Assembly (NCBI RefSeq): GCF_001742305.1
Contig: NZ_MJAT01000037.1
Location: forward strand, 104,535-168,534
Source: Desulfuribacillus stibiiarsenatis
GTDB taxonomy: Bacteria; Bacillota; Bacilli; Desulfuribacillales; Desulfuribacillaceae
Direction of reading: 5' to 3'
DNA: 64,000 nt
Shown here: positions 1 to 11,700 of the stretch, one piece after another
How the letters are laid out: every line of letters starts with the position of its first letter
Numbering within the stretch: position 1 is the stretch's first letter
Notes under the pieces: model-generated
What the model was told of the DNA's origin: nothing
Databases searched by the model: none
Seen by the model: only the letters and a program-made list of their open reading frames with translations
Program-made: the position numbers and the translations under genes

Positions 1-644
1 ATCTTGCGGCCTTAGGTGAGAGTTGGAAGGGTGCAGGTCGAGGCTACAAAGAAATGCTTTGTGTCACGATTGGTACTGGGATTGGCGGAGGTCTAATTAT
101 TAACGGTCATGTGTATCATGGGGCACATGGGATGGCCGGCGAAATTGGACATATCACAAGTGCGAATCATAAAGGGCGTTTATGTAATTGTGGGAACATA
201 GGCTGCTTAGAAACAGAAGTATCAGCAAGAGCAATTGCCATTGATGCAACGGAGTTAGCAGCTACAAATTCAAAAGGATCTTTATATGATGAATTCTCAA
301 AAGGTCAAGGGATTTCCACTCAATTCGTTATTCGGCAGGCTCTTGAAGGGGACGCTGACTGTCAGTTGATTATACGAAATATTGCTTCAATCCTTGGTAC
401 TAGCTTAGGTAATATTGCGGCAGTGCTAAATCCTGAACGCATTATTATCGGAGGTGGCGTCAGCCATGCGGGAGAACTATTAATGAATGCACTGCGAAGC
501 TCATTCATGCTCTCTGCACCACCTTTAATTGCCGAACAAACTACGCTACACTTAGCTCAATTAGGAAATCAGGCAGGCATGATTGGGGCTGCAAGACTTG
601 CAGAATTATCATATAAAGCTGAATCCATAGAAAGGGAGGGATAA
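1..644 (+). CDS. glcK: ROK-family glucokinase, 3' part
   Basis: The reading frame is open at the window edge (first full codon at base 3), so the N-terminal ATP-binding part lies outside. The visible part has the ROK signatures: a GTGIGGG phosphate loop, then the cysteine zinc motif CNCGNIGCLE. The family phosphorylates glucose to glucose-6-phosphate with ATP in the cytoplasm. The gene ends 2 bases before glgB, so it is probably co-transcribed with the glycogen genes and returns glucose released from glycogen to the phosphorylated pool. Other ROK sugar kinases or repressors cannot be fully excluded from the C-terminal part alone. Confidence 0.85.
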   Translation, partial: LAALGESWKGAGRGYKEMLCVTIGTGIGGGLIINGHVYHGAHGMAGEIGHITSANHKGRLCNCGNIGCLETEVSARAIAIDATELAATNSKGSLYDEFSKGQGISTQFVIRQALEGDADCQLIIRNIASILGTSLGNIAAVLNPERIIIGGGVSHAGELLMNALRSSFMLSAPPLIAEQTTLHLAQLGNQAGMIGAARLAELSYKAESIEREG

Positions 645-646
645 AT

Positions 647-2554
647 ATGGCAGCAATGCTTCCTTCCAGGGATGATTTATACTTATTTAATGAAGGTAGT
701 CTTTTTCAAAGCTACAAAGTTTTTGGTGCGCATGTAGTCGAGAGTGGACTAACTTCAGGAATCCGTTTTACAGTGTGGGCGCCGAACGCTACAGCAGTAC
801 GTGTGATAGGAAACTTTAATGATTGGGATGGACATCGACACGCAATGGAGCGTATCGATTCATTTGGCGTATGGACGCTTTTCACAACAGAAGCAAGTGT
901 TTATGATCTTTATAAATATGAGATACATACTACCCAAGGTGAAGTACTTTCGAAAGCGGATCCATTTGGAGTATATTCTGAAATACGTCCTAATTTTGCC
1001 TCTGTCATTTATCCATTATCAGGTTATCAGTGGCAGGACGAGCAATGGCAAAAGAAACATAAAAGTTATAAGGCCCATAATGAACCAGTTAACATATATG
1101 AAGTGCATTTGGGTTCATGGAGATTAAAGGATAATGGGGAACATTATACATATCGTGATTTGGCGGTGGAGCTTGTCGACTATGTAGTCGATATGGGTTA
1201 CACTCACATTGAAATCTTACCAGTGATGGAGCATCCCTTTGATGGATCATGGGGATATCAGATTACGGGATATTATTCGGTGACGAGCCGATATGGTACG
1301 CCAAAAGATTTTATGTACTTCATCGATCAATGTCACCAAAAGGGTATCGGCGTGATACTAGATTGGGTACCTAGCCATTTTTGTAAGGATGATCATGGTT
1401 TACGGATGTTTGATGGAACGCCTATATATGAATACACAGATTCAAGAAAAGCTGAAAAAGGTGAATGGGGAACCTTGAGCTTTGATTTTGCAAAGCATGA
1501 AGTACATAGTTTTTTAATTTCTAATGCAATGTTCTGGTTTGAACAATTCCATATAGATGGACTACGAGTTGACGCAGTTGCTAGTATGCTATATCTTGAC
1601 TTCGGCAAAGAACATGGGCAATGGACACGTAATGAATACGGCGGAAGAGAAAACATTGAAGCGATTGCATTTCTCCGCAAATTAAATGAAGCGGTGTTCA
1701 AACATTATCCGAACGTCTTAATCATGGCCGAGGAATCAACAGCATGGCCATTAGTGAGTGCTCCTACATATCTAGGTGGTCTTGGATTTAATTATAAATG
1801 GAATATGGGTTGGATGAACGACATGTTGAAATACATGGAGCTAGATTCTGTCCATCGTAAATGGCATCATCAGTTATTAACATTCTCGTTTTTTTATGCG
1901 TTTTCAGAAAATTTTATTTTGCCAATTTCTCATGATGAAGTCGTGCATGGCAAAAAGTCGTTACTAAACAAAATGCCTGGTGACTATTGGCAGAAATTTG
2001 CGAATTTGCGCTTATTCATTGGCTATATGATGACACACCCTGGGAAAAAGCTATTATTTATGGGTTCGGAATTTGGGCAATTTATTGAATGGAATGAAAA
2101 GCAAGCTCTCGATTGGTTTTTACTTGATTATGAAATGCATCATAAAGTACAACTATATTTTAAACATATCAATCATTTTTATAAGAATAACAGCATACTT
2201 TGGGAGTTAGACCACCATCAAGAGGGTTTCTCATGGATTGATCCCCATGATTTCAACCAAAGCATGATTACTTTTATGAGATTAGGTGAGGAGAAGGGTT
2301 CCTACTTTATTATAGTGTGTAATTTTACGCCGACATACTATGAGAACTACCGCATAGGGGTCCCTGAGCTTGCAGAGTATAGCGAGGTTTTTAATAGCGA
2401 CTTAGAAATATACGGAGGCTCAGGCCAGCATAACGAGAAGCAATTGCGGGCTCAAAAAACGAAATGGCACAATCAGCCGTTTAGCTTAGAAGTGAAAATA
2501 CCTCCGTTAGCAACTATCATTTTAGAACCACGAAAAAAAGAGAGGAGCGTATGA
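647..2554 (+). CDS. glgB: 1,4-alpha-glucan branching enzyme
   Basis: GlgB makes alpha-1,6 branches in glycogen by cutting and transferring alpha-1,4 chains. The 635-residue protein has an N-terminal CBM48-like domain (about residues 20-110) followed by the GH13 barrel. Visible GH13 motifs are DWVPSHF, the nucleophile region [11 protein letters not shown], the acid/base region MAEEST and SHDEVVHGK. The start ATG follows a strong AGGGAGGG ribosome site. The stop overlaps the glgC start (ATGA), which shows translational coupling. Length is normal for a bacterial GlgB. Confidence 0.97.
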   Translation: MAAMLPSRDDLYLFNEGSLFQSYKVFGAHVVESGLTSGIRFTVWAPNATAVRVIGNFNDWDGHRHAMERIDSFGVWTLFTTEASVYDLYKYEIHTTQGEVLSKADPFGVYSEIRPNFASVIYPLSGYQWQDEQWQKKHKSYKAHNEPVNIYEVHLGSWRLKDNGEHYTYRDLAVELVDYVVDMGYTHIEILPVMEHPFDGSWGYQITGYYSVTSRYGTPKDFMYFIDQCHQKGIGVILDWVPSHFCKDDHGLRMFDGTPIYEYTDSRKAEKGEWGTLSFDFAKHEVHSFLISNAMFWFEQFHIDGLRVDAVASMLYLDFGKEHGQWTRNEYGGRENIEAIAFLRKLNEAVFKHYPNVLIMAEESTAWPLVSAPTYLGGLGFNYKWNMGWMNDMLKYMELDSVHRKWHHQLLTFSFFYAFSENFILPISHDEVVHGKKSLLNKMPGDYWQKFANLRLFIGYMMTHPGKKLLFMGSEFGQFIEWNEKQALDWFLLDYEMHHKVQLYFKHINHFYKNNSILWELDHHQEGFSWIDPHDFNQSMITFMRLGEEKGSYFIIVCNFTPTYYENYRIGVPELAEYSEVFNSDLEIYGGSGQHNEKQLRAQKTKWHNQPFSLEVKIPPLATIILEPRKKERSV

Positions 2555-3729
2555 CGATGCAAAGAAAGCAATGTGTCGCAATGTTATTAGCAGGCGGTGA
2601 GGGGAGAAGGCTAGCCCCTTTTACAGCGAAGTTAGCAAAACCAGCAGTACCATTTGGTGGTAAATATCGTATTATTGACTTTACCCTTAGTAATTGCGTG
2701 AATTCGAATATTGACACTGTTGGTGTGCTTACACAGTACAGGCCGTTAGTTTTAAATACATATATTGGGATTGGAAGTCCGTGGGATCTTGACCGCAGAA
2801 ATGGCGGGGTCACTGTACTTCCTCCTTACATGCATCAAGAGGGTGGAGATTGGTACAAGGGAACGGCAAACGCTATTTATCAAAATATGGGTTTTATCGA
2901 CCAATACGACCCAGAGTATGTTCTTGTGATTTCCGGTGACCATATATACAAGATGGATTACGCGAAAATGCTAAAATTTCATAAAGAAAAGAAATCAGAA
3001 GCTACAATCTCTGTCATTGAGGTTCCGTGGGAGGAAGCTTCACGTTTTGGCATCATGAATACGAATGATTCGTACGAGATAACTGAGTTTGATGAAAAAC
3101 CAAAAAAACCAATAAGCAACTTAGCATCGATGGGGATATATATATTTAATTGGAGTTTATTAAAAAAGTATTTAATAGCCGATGAGAACAATTCCGAATC
3201 AAGCAATGACTTTGGTAAGGATTTAATTCCAGCAATGTTGCGCGATAAAATACCTATGTTTGCATATCCATTCCAGGGATATTGGAAGGATGTGGGAACC
3301 ATTGACAGTCTATGGCAAGCGAATATGGACCTATTAGAAGATCGTCCTGAGCTAAATCTATATGATAGTAAATGGAGAATCTATTCTGTAAACCCAAATC
3401 AACCACCACAATATATTGGACCAACTGCCAAAGTGACACAATGTTTGGTCAATGAAGGATGTATTGTTCATGGGAATATTCATCGCACAGTTCTATTTTA
3501 TGGTGTTACCATAGAGAAAGGTACTGTCATACGGGATTCGATTATCATGCCGAACGTGAAAATAGGGGCCAATGTGCAAATCTATAAGGCAATTATTGGA
3601 GAAGGAACAATTATTGAGGATGGCGCTACTATAGGGAGTATAGATTCTGAAGAGATTGCAGTGATTGACAATAATAGTGTAGTAACGAAAACTGCGGTGA
3701 TTGGGGATCAGGAGGGGATATTGGTATGA
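2551..3729 (+). CDS. glgC: Glucose-1-phosphate adenylyltransferase, catalytic subunit
   Basis: This enzyme makes ADP-glucose from ATP and glucose-1-phosphate, the committed step of bacterial glycogen synthesis. The N-terminal nucleotidyltransferase motif [14 protein letters not shown], the [14 protein letters not shown] segment and the GTANAIYQN substrate loop are all intact. A left-handed beta-helix of hexapeptide repeats forms the C-terminus. The start overlaps the glgB stop, and the stop overlaps the glgD start. The GlgC/GlgD pair is typical of Bacillota, where the two proteins form a mixed tetramer. Confidence 0.97.
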   Translation: MTMQRKQCVAMLLAGGEGRRLAPFTAKLAKPAVPFGGKYRIIDFTLSNCVNSNIDTVGVLTQYRPLVLNTYIGIGSPWDLDRRNGGVTVLPPYMHQEGGDWYKGTANAIYQNMGFIDQYDPEYVLVISGDHIYKMDYAKMLKFHKEKKSEATISVIEVPWEEASRFGIMNTNDSYEITEFDEKPKKPISNLASMGIYIFNWSLLKKYLIADENNSESSNDFGKDLIPAMLRDKIPMFAYPFQGYWKDVGTIDSLWQANMDLLEDRPELNLYDSKWRIYSVNPNQPPQYIGPTAKVTQCLVNEGCIVHGNIHRTVLFYGVTIEKGTVIRDSIIMPNVKIGANVQIYKAIIGEGTIIEDGATIGSIDSEEIAVIDNNSVVTKTAVIGDQEGILV

Positions 3730-4844
3730 CGCAGATGATGGGAGTCGTTAATCTTGGTAATGAATGTAAGGATCTAAAGGATCTAACAATTTTCCGTTGC
3801 AATGCTTCAGTTCCATTCGGTGGTAGATACAGGTTTGTTGATTTTGTACTTTCTAGTATGGTAAATTCTGATATTTTCAACGTTGCCGTATTAACAGACA
3901 AAAAATATACATCCCTCATGGATCACCTGAAAAACGGGAAATCGTGGGATTTAAACAGAAAAAGAGACGGTTTATTCATACTTCCTCCAGCAGATAAAGA
4001 TAACTTCCCTGGTTTTGTTGGCGATATCAAGAACTTTTATTGGCATCTCGATTACTTTTATCGCAGTACCCAAGAATATGTTGTCATTGCCGGAAGTCAA
4101 ATTTTACTGAACATCGACTATAAGAATGTCCTTGATTTTCATATCGAAATGGATGCTGACCTTACAATCGTTACCTGCGATAAAGAAAAATTAAATTCAA
4201 CACTTTGTCACCAATATTGCAATACGGTCAAAATGGATAATCAGCACCAAATAATTGATATCCACAAAGGCATGGATGAACAAACTACCAATGTATCATT
4301 AGATGTGTATCTTCTAAAGCGCAACTTCTTAATTGAACTGATTGAATCTTCTATGATTAAAGGTCATAAGGACTTTACAAAAGACACAATCATGAAAAGC
4401 GTAAGTAAACACAAGATGTATGGCTACACACATCAAGGATATGTGGCACCAATATTTTCTATAGAAGATTACTATCAGCACAGTATGAACATGTTAAATT
4501 CAGCGACTAGAGATGAATTGTTCCATCATCCAGGTGTAATCTATACAAAAGTAAAAGATGAACCACCTTCGAAATACTCAAGTGATGCGAACGTAATCAA
4601 CTCTTTAGTTGCCAACGGCTGCCATATTGAGGGGACAGTTGAAAATTGCATTGTATTTCGCGGTGTTAAGGTACAAAAAGGGGCAGTGATCCGTAATAGT
4701 ATTATTATGCAACGCTGTGAAATCAGTGAGAATGCTTTGATTGAAAACGTAATATTGGATAAGGAAGTATACGTTACACCAGGCGGTTCTATGCAAGGGG
4801 AACAACACTCGCCTACTGTTGTGGCACGGAGAATGGTGATTTAA
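3726..4844 (+). CDS. glgD: Glucose-1-phosphate adenylyltransferase regulatory subunit
   Basis: GlgD is the non-catalytic partner of GlgC; in characterised Bacillota pairs it raises the activity of GlgC. The 372-residue sequence aligns with GlgC along its length ([14 protein letters not shown] against [14 protein letters not shown]). However, the GGEGRRL catalytic loop at the N-terminus is missing, and the following segment is shortened. Hexapeptide repeats are present at the C-terminus. It overlaps glgC by four bases (ATGA), consistent with equal production of the two subunits. Confidence 0.94.
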   Translation: MTQMMGVVNLGNECKDLKDLTIFRCNASVPFGGRYRFVDFVLSSMVNSDIFNVAVLTDKKYTSLMDHLKNGKSWDLNRKRDGLFILPPADKDNFPGFVGDIKNFYWHLDYFYRSTQEYVVIAGSQILLNIDYKNVLDFHIEMDADLTIVTCDKEKLNSTLCHQYCNTVKMDNQHQIIDIHKGMDEQTTNVSLDVYLLKRNFLIELIESSMIKGHKDFTKDTIMKSVSKHKMYGYTHQGYVAPIFSIEDYYQHSMNMLNSATRDELFHHPGVIYTKVKDEPPSKYSSDANVINSLVANGCHIEGTVENCIVFRGVKVQKGAVIRNSIIMQRCEISENALIENVILDKEVYVTPGGSMQGEQHSPTVVARRMVI

Positions 4845-4867
4845 GTATGCTTTGAAAGGTTGGTTAT

Positions 4868-6283
4868 ATGAATATTTTAATGGTTGCGTCCGAAGGTGTT
4901 CCATTTATTAAAACGGGAGGATTAGCCGATGTCATTGGTTCTCTCCCGAAAGCACTTCAACATGAAGGATGCGATATCCGGGTCATTCTACCGAAGTATG
5001 GAACGATTATAGAAGAATTCAAAGATCAGATGAATTTCCTTTGTTCTTTTCCAGTCATGGTAGGTTGGAGAAAGCAACATTGTGGTTTATTCGAATTGAA
5101 ATTCAACGGAATTCATTATTATTTTATTGACAACGAATACTATTTTAATCGCGAGCGTATTTATGACTTTTTTGATGAGGCAGAGCGATTTGCCTATTTC
5201 TGTTTTGCTGTATTAGAAGCGACACAACATATGGATTTTCAACCAGAAATTCTTCATTGTCATGATTGGCAAGCGTCTTTAGTACCGGTATTTCTGAAAT
5301 CCCATTACTTACAGCAGGCGCCGTACAGCAACATGAAAACGGTACTAACCATTCATAATTTGAAATATCAAGGAATCTTTCCTGAAGTAATCCTGTCGGA
5401 TATATTAGGTTTAGGCTATGAGCACTTTACACCTGATAGTTTAGAAAGCAACGGATGTGTGAATTATCTTAAGGGTGGAATCCTATATTCAGATGTTGTA
5501 AATACAGTCAGTAGTACATATGCAGAAGAAATTAAGCATGTTTTTTATGGGGAAGGCTTAGAAGCTGTTATTGCGAAAAAAGGGATTCAAGGGATTGTCA
5601 ACGGTATTGACTACGACCTTTACAATCCAATGGGAGATTCGAATATACAATTTCATTACAAGACCTCGTTAGCCAAGAAACTTAAAAATAAAGAAGAATT
5701 ACAAAAACAACTAAATCTACCTATCAATCAAGCCACTCCGATGATTGCCATTGTATCTAGGCTTGTGGAACAAAAAGGATTTGACTTATTGGCACCAATA
5801 ATCCACCAAGTCCTAGCTGAAGACATACAGCTTGTAGTTCTAGGCACTGGAGAAAAGAAATATGAAGATTTTTTCTTACAAGCTATGCATATCTACCCTG
5901 AGAAAGTCTCGACAAAATTATATTTTAATGAAGCATTAGCAATGCAAATATATGCCGGTGCAGATCTTTTCTTAATGCCATCAAAGTTTGAGCCGTGTGG
6001 TCTAAGCCAACTCATTGCCCTAAGGTATGGGAATATACCAATTGTGCGCGAAACAGGTGGATTGAAAGACACAGTACAGCCGTTTAACGAATTTGAACAA
6101 ACGGGTAATGGTTTCACTTTTACGAACTATAATGCTCACGATATGTTGCATACGATTCAAAGGGCACTAAGTATCTATAAAAATCAAGTTCAATGGGCAA
6201 ATCTCGTGAAAAATGCAGTGAAACAAGATTATAGCTGGTCGAATGCTGCAAAACACTATAAAAATTTATATTTGCAGCTATAA
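4868..6283 (+). CDS. glgA: Glycogen synthase (ADP-glucose)
   Basis: GlgA adds glucose from ADP-glucose to the non-reducing end of the glycogen chain (GT5 family). The N-terminal KTGGLADVIGSLPKAL motif binds ADP-glucose. The C-terminal domain has the SKFEPCGLSQLIALRYG and RETGGLKDTV segments of GT-B enzymes. At 471 residues the length is normal. The gene lies 23 bases after glgD in the same operon, with ribosome site AAAGGTTGGT before the ATG. Confidence 0.97.
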   Translation: MNILMVASEGVPFIKTGGLADVIGSLPKALQHEGCDIRVILPKYGTIIEEFKDQMNFLCSFPVMVGWRKQHCGLFELKFNGIHYYFIDNEYYFNRERIYDFFDEAERFAYFCFAVLEATQHMDFQPEILHCHDWQASLVPVFLKSHYLQQAPYSNMKTVLTIHNLKYQGIFPEVILSDILGLGYEHFTPDSLESNGCVNYLKGGILYSDVVNTVSSTYAEEIKHVFYGEGLEAVIAKKGIQGIVNGIDYDLYNPMGDSNIQFHYKTSLAKKLKNKEELQKQLNLPINQATPMIAIVSRLVEQKGFDLLAPIIHQVLAEDIQLVVLGTGEKKYEDFFLQAMHIYPEKVSTKLYFNEALAMQIYAGADLFLMPSKFEPCGLSQLIALRYGNIPIVRETGGLKDTVQPFNEFEQTGNGFTFTNYNAHDMLHTIQRALSIYKNQVQWANLVKNAVKQDYSWSNAAKHYKNLYLQL

Positions 6284-6316
6284 ATCCTATTAGCGGCTAA
6301 TACAAGGAGGAACATT

Positions 6317-8743
6317 ATGTTTTCAAATACGGAAGAATTTAAAACAGGGTTTTCAAAAAAATTAGCTGCTCTTACGGGAACAAATATCGAGGATGCAAGC
6401 TATAACGACATATATACGACTATTGGTAGCATGGTTCGAGAGTATATCAGTTCGAATTGGATGGACACGAACCATCAGTACCGAAAGGATAACGTCAAAC
6501 AAGTGTACTACTTTTCATTAGAATTCTTACTCGGTCGTTTAATGGGAAGTAACCTACTGAATATGGGGATTTATGACATATGCGAGCAAGGACTCAAGGA
6601 GTTAGGGGTATCGCTCGAAGAAATGGAAGAACATGAGCCAGATGCCGGTTTAGGCAACGGCGGTCTAGGTAGACTTGCAGCTTGTTTTTTAGATTCCCTT
6701 GCATCTTTAAATTTACCGGGACATGGTTGTGGAATCCGTTATAAATATGGATTGTTCGAACAAAAAATCGTCAGTGGTTATCAAGTGGAATTGCCGGATC
6801 ATTGGTTAAAAGAAGGAAACGTATGGGAAATACGTAGATCTGATAAAGCAGTAGAAATTCACTTCGGCGGACATGTTACGATGGAACAAGTCCAAGGACG
6901 TTTGAAATTTAATCACTATGCATATGAAACAGTTGTGGCGGTACCTTATGACATGCCGATTATCGGCTATGAAAACAGTACAGTTAACACCTTACGACTA
7001 TGGAGCGCGGAATCCATTGTCAAGGACTTAGATTCGCATTCTATTAGCACACATGACCAAAGAAAGATTATTGAATATAAGCGTCAGACCGAGGCTATTT
7101 CTGAATTCTTATATCCAGATGACAGCCATATTGAGGGAAGACGACTTCGCTTGAAACAGCAATATTTCTTAGTGAGTGCTGGAATTCAAAGTGTATTGCG
7201 AAGTTATAAAAAGAATTATGATTCGGTTTTTGAATTGCCGAATCGAGTTTGTATCCATGTCAATGACACACATCCAGTACTGGCAATCCCTGAGCTAATG
7301 CGCATTCTATTAGATGAGGAGAACTTATCATGGGATGAAGCTTGGGATATTACGACTAAGACAATTTCTTACACGAACCATACGACTCTGTCCGAAGCAT
7401 TAGAAACATGGCCTGTGGATTTAATGAAAAGCTTATTACCTCGTGTATATATGATTATTGAGGAGATTAATCGACGTTTTACACAAGTCGTATGGGAACA
7501 ATATCAAGGAAATTGGGAAATGCTCCGTAATTTATCAATTATTAATGACAACACGGTGCGCATGGCCAATCTCGCGATTGTAGGAAGTTATAGTGTCAAC
7601 GGGGTGGCACAGGTACACACAGATATCTTGAAAAAGAGAGAAATGAAGGATTTCTATCAGATGTTCCCAACGAAATTTAATAACAAAACGAATGGGATCA
7701 CCCATAGGCGTTGGTTATTAAGAGCAAATCCTCAGTTAGCATCGCTAGTCACAGAGTCGATTGGGGAAGATTGGATTGCCGAGCCATCTCAATTGATAGG
7801 AATAAAGCAATATCTATCGGATGCTAGTTTTCAACAAAAGGTTCAAGATATAAAACGTTCAAACAAGTTGATTCTTGCAGATATTATTAAGGAGCAAAGT
7901 GGAATTATCATCGATCCGAACACGGTTTTTGATGTCCATATAAAAAGGCTTCACGCTTACAAGCGTCAAGTTCTTAACATCCTTCATATTATGGATCTTT
8001 ATAATCGTATTAAAGAAGACTCGACATTTGAAACGAGTCCTAGAACCTTTATTTTCGGGGCAAAAGCAGCACCTAGCTACTATTTTGCAAAAAAGGTAAT
8101 TAAGCTAATCAACACTGTTGCAAACATTGTCAATAACGATTCATCGATACGCGGTCTTATTAAAGTAGTTTTCCTTGAAAACTATCGTGTGTCGTTAGCA
8201 GAGAAGATTATTCCTGCATCTGACGTAAGTGAACAAATCTCGACCGCTAGCAAGGAAGCATCAGGCACAGGGAACATGAAATTTATGATGAATGGTGCAG
8301 TAACCCTAGGCACACTCGATGGAGCGAATATTGAGATTGCCGAAGAAGTAGGCGACGATAATATCTTCATTTTTGGACTCACACCTAATGAAGTTCTTAA
8401 TTATTACAAGTATGGTGGTTACAGCTCATGGGACATGTATAACACGTTCCCGAGAGTGCGTAGAGTTATGGAGGAACTGATATCAGGGGAAATTGTAGCT
8501 CAAGCTGGAGAGTTAAGAGATATTTACAATTCTTTATTATCGGATAATGATGAATACTTTGTACTCAAAGATTTCACTCCATACGTAGATGCTCAGCTTA
8601 AGGTCAGTCAAGCCTACAAGAATCAAAAGAAATGGACAGAAATGGCAATTATGAACATCGCACACTCTGGAAAGTTCTCCAGCGATCGAACAATTGCTGA
8701 GTATGCCTCGGAAATATGGAAGATTAAGCCCGTTATTAAATAA
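6317..8743 (+). CDS. glgP: Glycogen phosphorylase
   Basis: GlgP removes glucose-1-phosphate from glycogen ends using inorganic phosphate and pyridoxal phosphate. The 808-residue protein shows the conserved N-terminal GLGNGGLGRLAACFLDS segment and the PLP-lysine motif EASGTGNMKFMMNG near residue 655. The start ATG has an AAGGAGG ribosome site. It follows glgA by 33 bases and precedes a debranching-type fusion gene, so the operon holds both synthesis and breakdown functions. Confidence 0.97.
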   Translation: MFSNTEEFKTGFSKKLAALTGTNIEDASYNDIYTTIGSMVREYISSNWMDTNHQYRKDNVKQVYYFSLEFLLGRLMGSNLLNMGIYDICEQGLKELGVSLEEMEEHEPDAGLGNGGLGRLAACFLDSLASLNLPGHGCGIRYKYGLFEQKIVSGYQVELPDHWLKEGNVWEIRRSDKAVEIHFGGHVTMEQVQGRLKFNHYAYETVVAVPYDMPIIGYENSTVNTLRLWSAESIVKDLDSHSISTHDQRKIIEYKRQTEAISEFLYPDDSHIEGRRLRLKQQYFLVSAGIQSVLRSYKKNYDSVFELPNRVCIHVNDTHPVLAIPELMRILLDEENLSWDEAWDITTKTISYTNHTTLSEALETWPVDLMKSLLPRVYMIIEEINRRFTQVVWEQYQGNWEMLRNLSIINDNTVRMANLAIVGSYSVNGVAQVHTDILKKREMKDFYQMFPTKFNNKTNGITHRRWLLRANPQLASLVTESIGEDWIAEPSQLIGIKQYLSDASFQQKVQDIKRSNKLILADIIKEQSGIIIDPNTVFDVHIKRLHAYKRQVLNILHIMDLYNRIKEDSTFETSPRTFIFGAKAAPSYYFAKKVIKLINTVANIVNNDSSIRGLIKVVFLENYRVSLAEKIIPASDVSEQISTASKEASGTGNMKFMMNGAVTLGTLDGANIEIAEEVGDDNIFIFGLTPNEVLNYYKYGGYSSWDMYNTFPRVRRVMEELISGEIVAQAGELRDIYNSLLSDNDEYFVLKDFTPYVDAQLKVSQAYKNQKKWTEMAIMNIAHSGKFSSDRTIAEYASEIWKIKPVIK

Positions 8744-8764
8744 ATCTTGTTGGGTGGTGTCTGT

Positions 8765-11700
8765 TTGAATCATAGAATTCTGCATAATTCCCATCTTGCG
8801 GAGTATCGTCAACCTTTTGGTGCAGTGCCTTGTGGGATGGAAATCACTCTTCAATTAGACATAGAAGTTGCTAGCCATGTGGAATATGTAGGCCTTCATA
8901 TACATTACGATGAAGGGCAAACGTTTGAGTACCCAATGTCAATCAGTCCATTCAATCATGATATAAGTCGGTATCGAGTAACTGTAGTAATGCCATCGCA
9001 ACCACAGCTTGGCTGGTATTATTTTGTCATTATTGAAAATGGATATAAGTATTATTATGGGAATAACCATGGAAGATTCGGAGGGGTTGGCGACAGATAC
9101 GAGGATAATCCCCATGCCTACCAAATCACAATCCATGATGAAGCAGTAGAAACTCCACAATGGTTTAAAGAATCAGTGATGTATCAGATATTCGTTGATC
9201 GATTTTATAACGGAAATCCGAATGGGTTGATAGATAACCCAAAGAAGGAAAGTTTATTACATTCTCACTGGGAGAACGCACCGTTATATGTGCGTGATCC
9301 TGATACAAAGAGAGTCGTTCGGTGGGACTTTTTCGGTGGTAATCTTCTAGGTGTGATGAAAAAGCTGCCGTACCTCCAATCATTAGGGATTCGAGTGATT
9401 TATTTTAATCCAATTTTTGAAGCGGCTAGTAATCACAAGTATGACACTGGAGATTATCATAAAATTGATCCAATGTTCGGGGATAATGATTTGTTTCAAG
9501 AGCTTTGCATAAAAGCAGAGCAATATGGAATTTCAATTATTCTTGACGGAGTGTTCAGCCATACGGGCAGTGACAGCATTTATTTCAATAGAGAAGGTAA
9601 TTATGATTCTGTCGGTGCATACCAGTCGCAGAAATCTCCTTATTATTCTTGGTACAAATTTTCCAACTACCCCGACCAATATGAAAGTTGGTGGGGTGTT
9701 GATGTTTTACCGAATGTGGAAGAGTTAGACCCATACTATCAAGATTTTATTATCGAACAAGAAAATAGTGTATTAAAGCAGTGGATTCAATTGGGTGCTA
9801 AAGGCTGGCGTTTAGATGTAGCAGACGAACTTCCTGACTCATTTATCAAAAAGTTTTGGAAAACAATGAAAGAGTTTGATAAGGAAACTATATTAATCGG
9901 TGAAGTGTGGGAAGATGCGTCCAATAAAACGAGCTATGGAAACAGACGAGAGTATTTACTCGGACAAGAGTTAGATTCGGTAATGAACTATCCATTTCGA
10001 AATGCAGTGATCGACTTTCTAATGAATCGCAGCGATGCCAATAAGATTCATCAGCAACTCATGAGTTTGTATGAGAATTATCCATTGCATTACTTTTATA
10101 GCACGATGAATTTAGTAGGAACTCATGATTCTACACGAATATTGACGGTATTGAATGACAATATTGATAAGCTGAAATTAGCAGTTATTTGGCAGATGAC
10201 ATTTCCGGGTGTGCCTTGTATTTATTATGGCGATGAAACAGGAGTGACTGGTGGAGAAGATCCACATAATCGCAAACCGTTCCCATGGAATGACCAGAAT
10301 CATGAGTTAATCAATTGGTATAAAAAAATCGTTGCCATTCGTAATCACTACGACGTTTTCCAGACTGGGTCTTGGCAATCGATTGCTCCGTCAAACCAAG
10401 TATATGGGTATATTAGAACTATCGAAAACCAGCAAGATGTATTTGGTTATAAGAAGTTAGATAACTTGGCTGTCGTTGTTATGAACTCTAGCGATACACA
10501 AACCGTTTCAGTCGATATCGATACCCACCAATGGATGATTGAAGGTTTTATGTATGACCTAACGGATGACGTGGAATTTGTAGTGAATGAGGGTAGAATA
10601 CGTATTCTATTACAGCCATTGCAAGGTAGAATTCTTATTAAAAATCGCTGGAATCGTAAGGAATCGGAAAAGCGTAGGGCTGGTATCTTGTTACATCCAA
10701 CTTCATTACCATCAAAGCATGGTATAGGAGATTTAGGTGAACAAGCATATGCATTCGTTGACTTTTTAGCAGAATCAGGTCAAAATCTTTGGCAAATGTT
10801 ACCGCTCCATCCTGTCGGTTATGGTGAATCTCCATATCAAAGCTTTTCTGCTTTTGCCGGAAATCCGATGTTAATTTCCTTAGAAAGATTAGTTGAAGAC
10901 GGGTACTTACAAGCTGAAGATATAAGTGATCATCCGGTTTTCCTAGATAACATTGTAGATTTTGAAGAGGTCAAACAGTTTAAAAACAAACTTTTGAAAA
11001 AAGCATTTGCGAATTTTTGTGAATCTCCAAGCCTTACCGTTCTATGTCCTGAATTTGATTTGTTTTGCAAAGAACACCAAGATTGGCTGGACGATTATTC
11101 ATTATTTATGGCTTTAAAGGATCATTATAACCAAATACCATGGGTTGATTGGGATCAGAACATTGCTGCTAGAGAAAGTAACGCTATAGATAACTATAGA
11201 GAGAAGTTACAGAATCGTATTCAATATGAAAAATTTCTACAGTTTTTATTCTTCCGTCAATGGAATGATCTGAAGAACTATGCAAATCAAAAAGGCGTTC
11301 AAATCATTGGTGACCTACCAATCTATATAGCGCATGATAGCGCAGATGTATGGGTTCAACAGCACCTGTTTAAACTTGACGCACAAGGTCATCCTACACA
11401 TGTAGCAGGGGTGCCTCCTGATTACTTTAGTGAAACTGGGCAGTTGTGGGGAAATCCTATTTATCAATGGGATACTTTAAAGGCAGAAGGTTATCAGTGG
11501 TGGGTAAAACGGATAGCTGCATTACAAAAACTAGTCGATAGGATTCGTATCGACCACTTCAGAGGTTTTGCAGATTTCTGGGAAATACCTGCAGGAGAGA
11601 AGACGGCCATTAATGGTCAATGGGTTGATGGACCAGGGGAAGAATTTTTTGATAAAATATATGAGCAACTGGGAAGCGTACCATTTGTTGCAGAGGATTT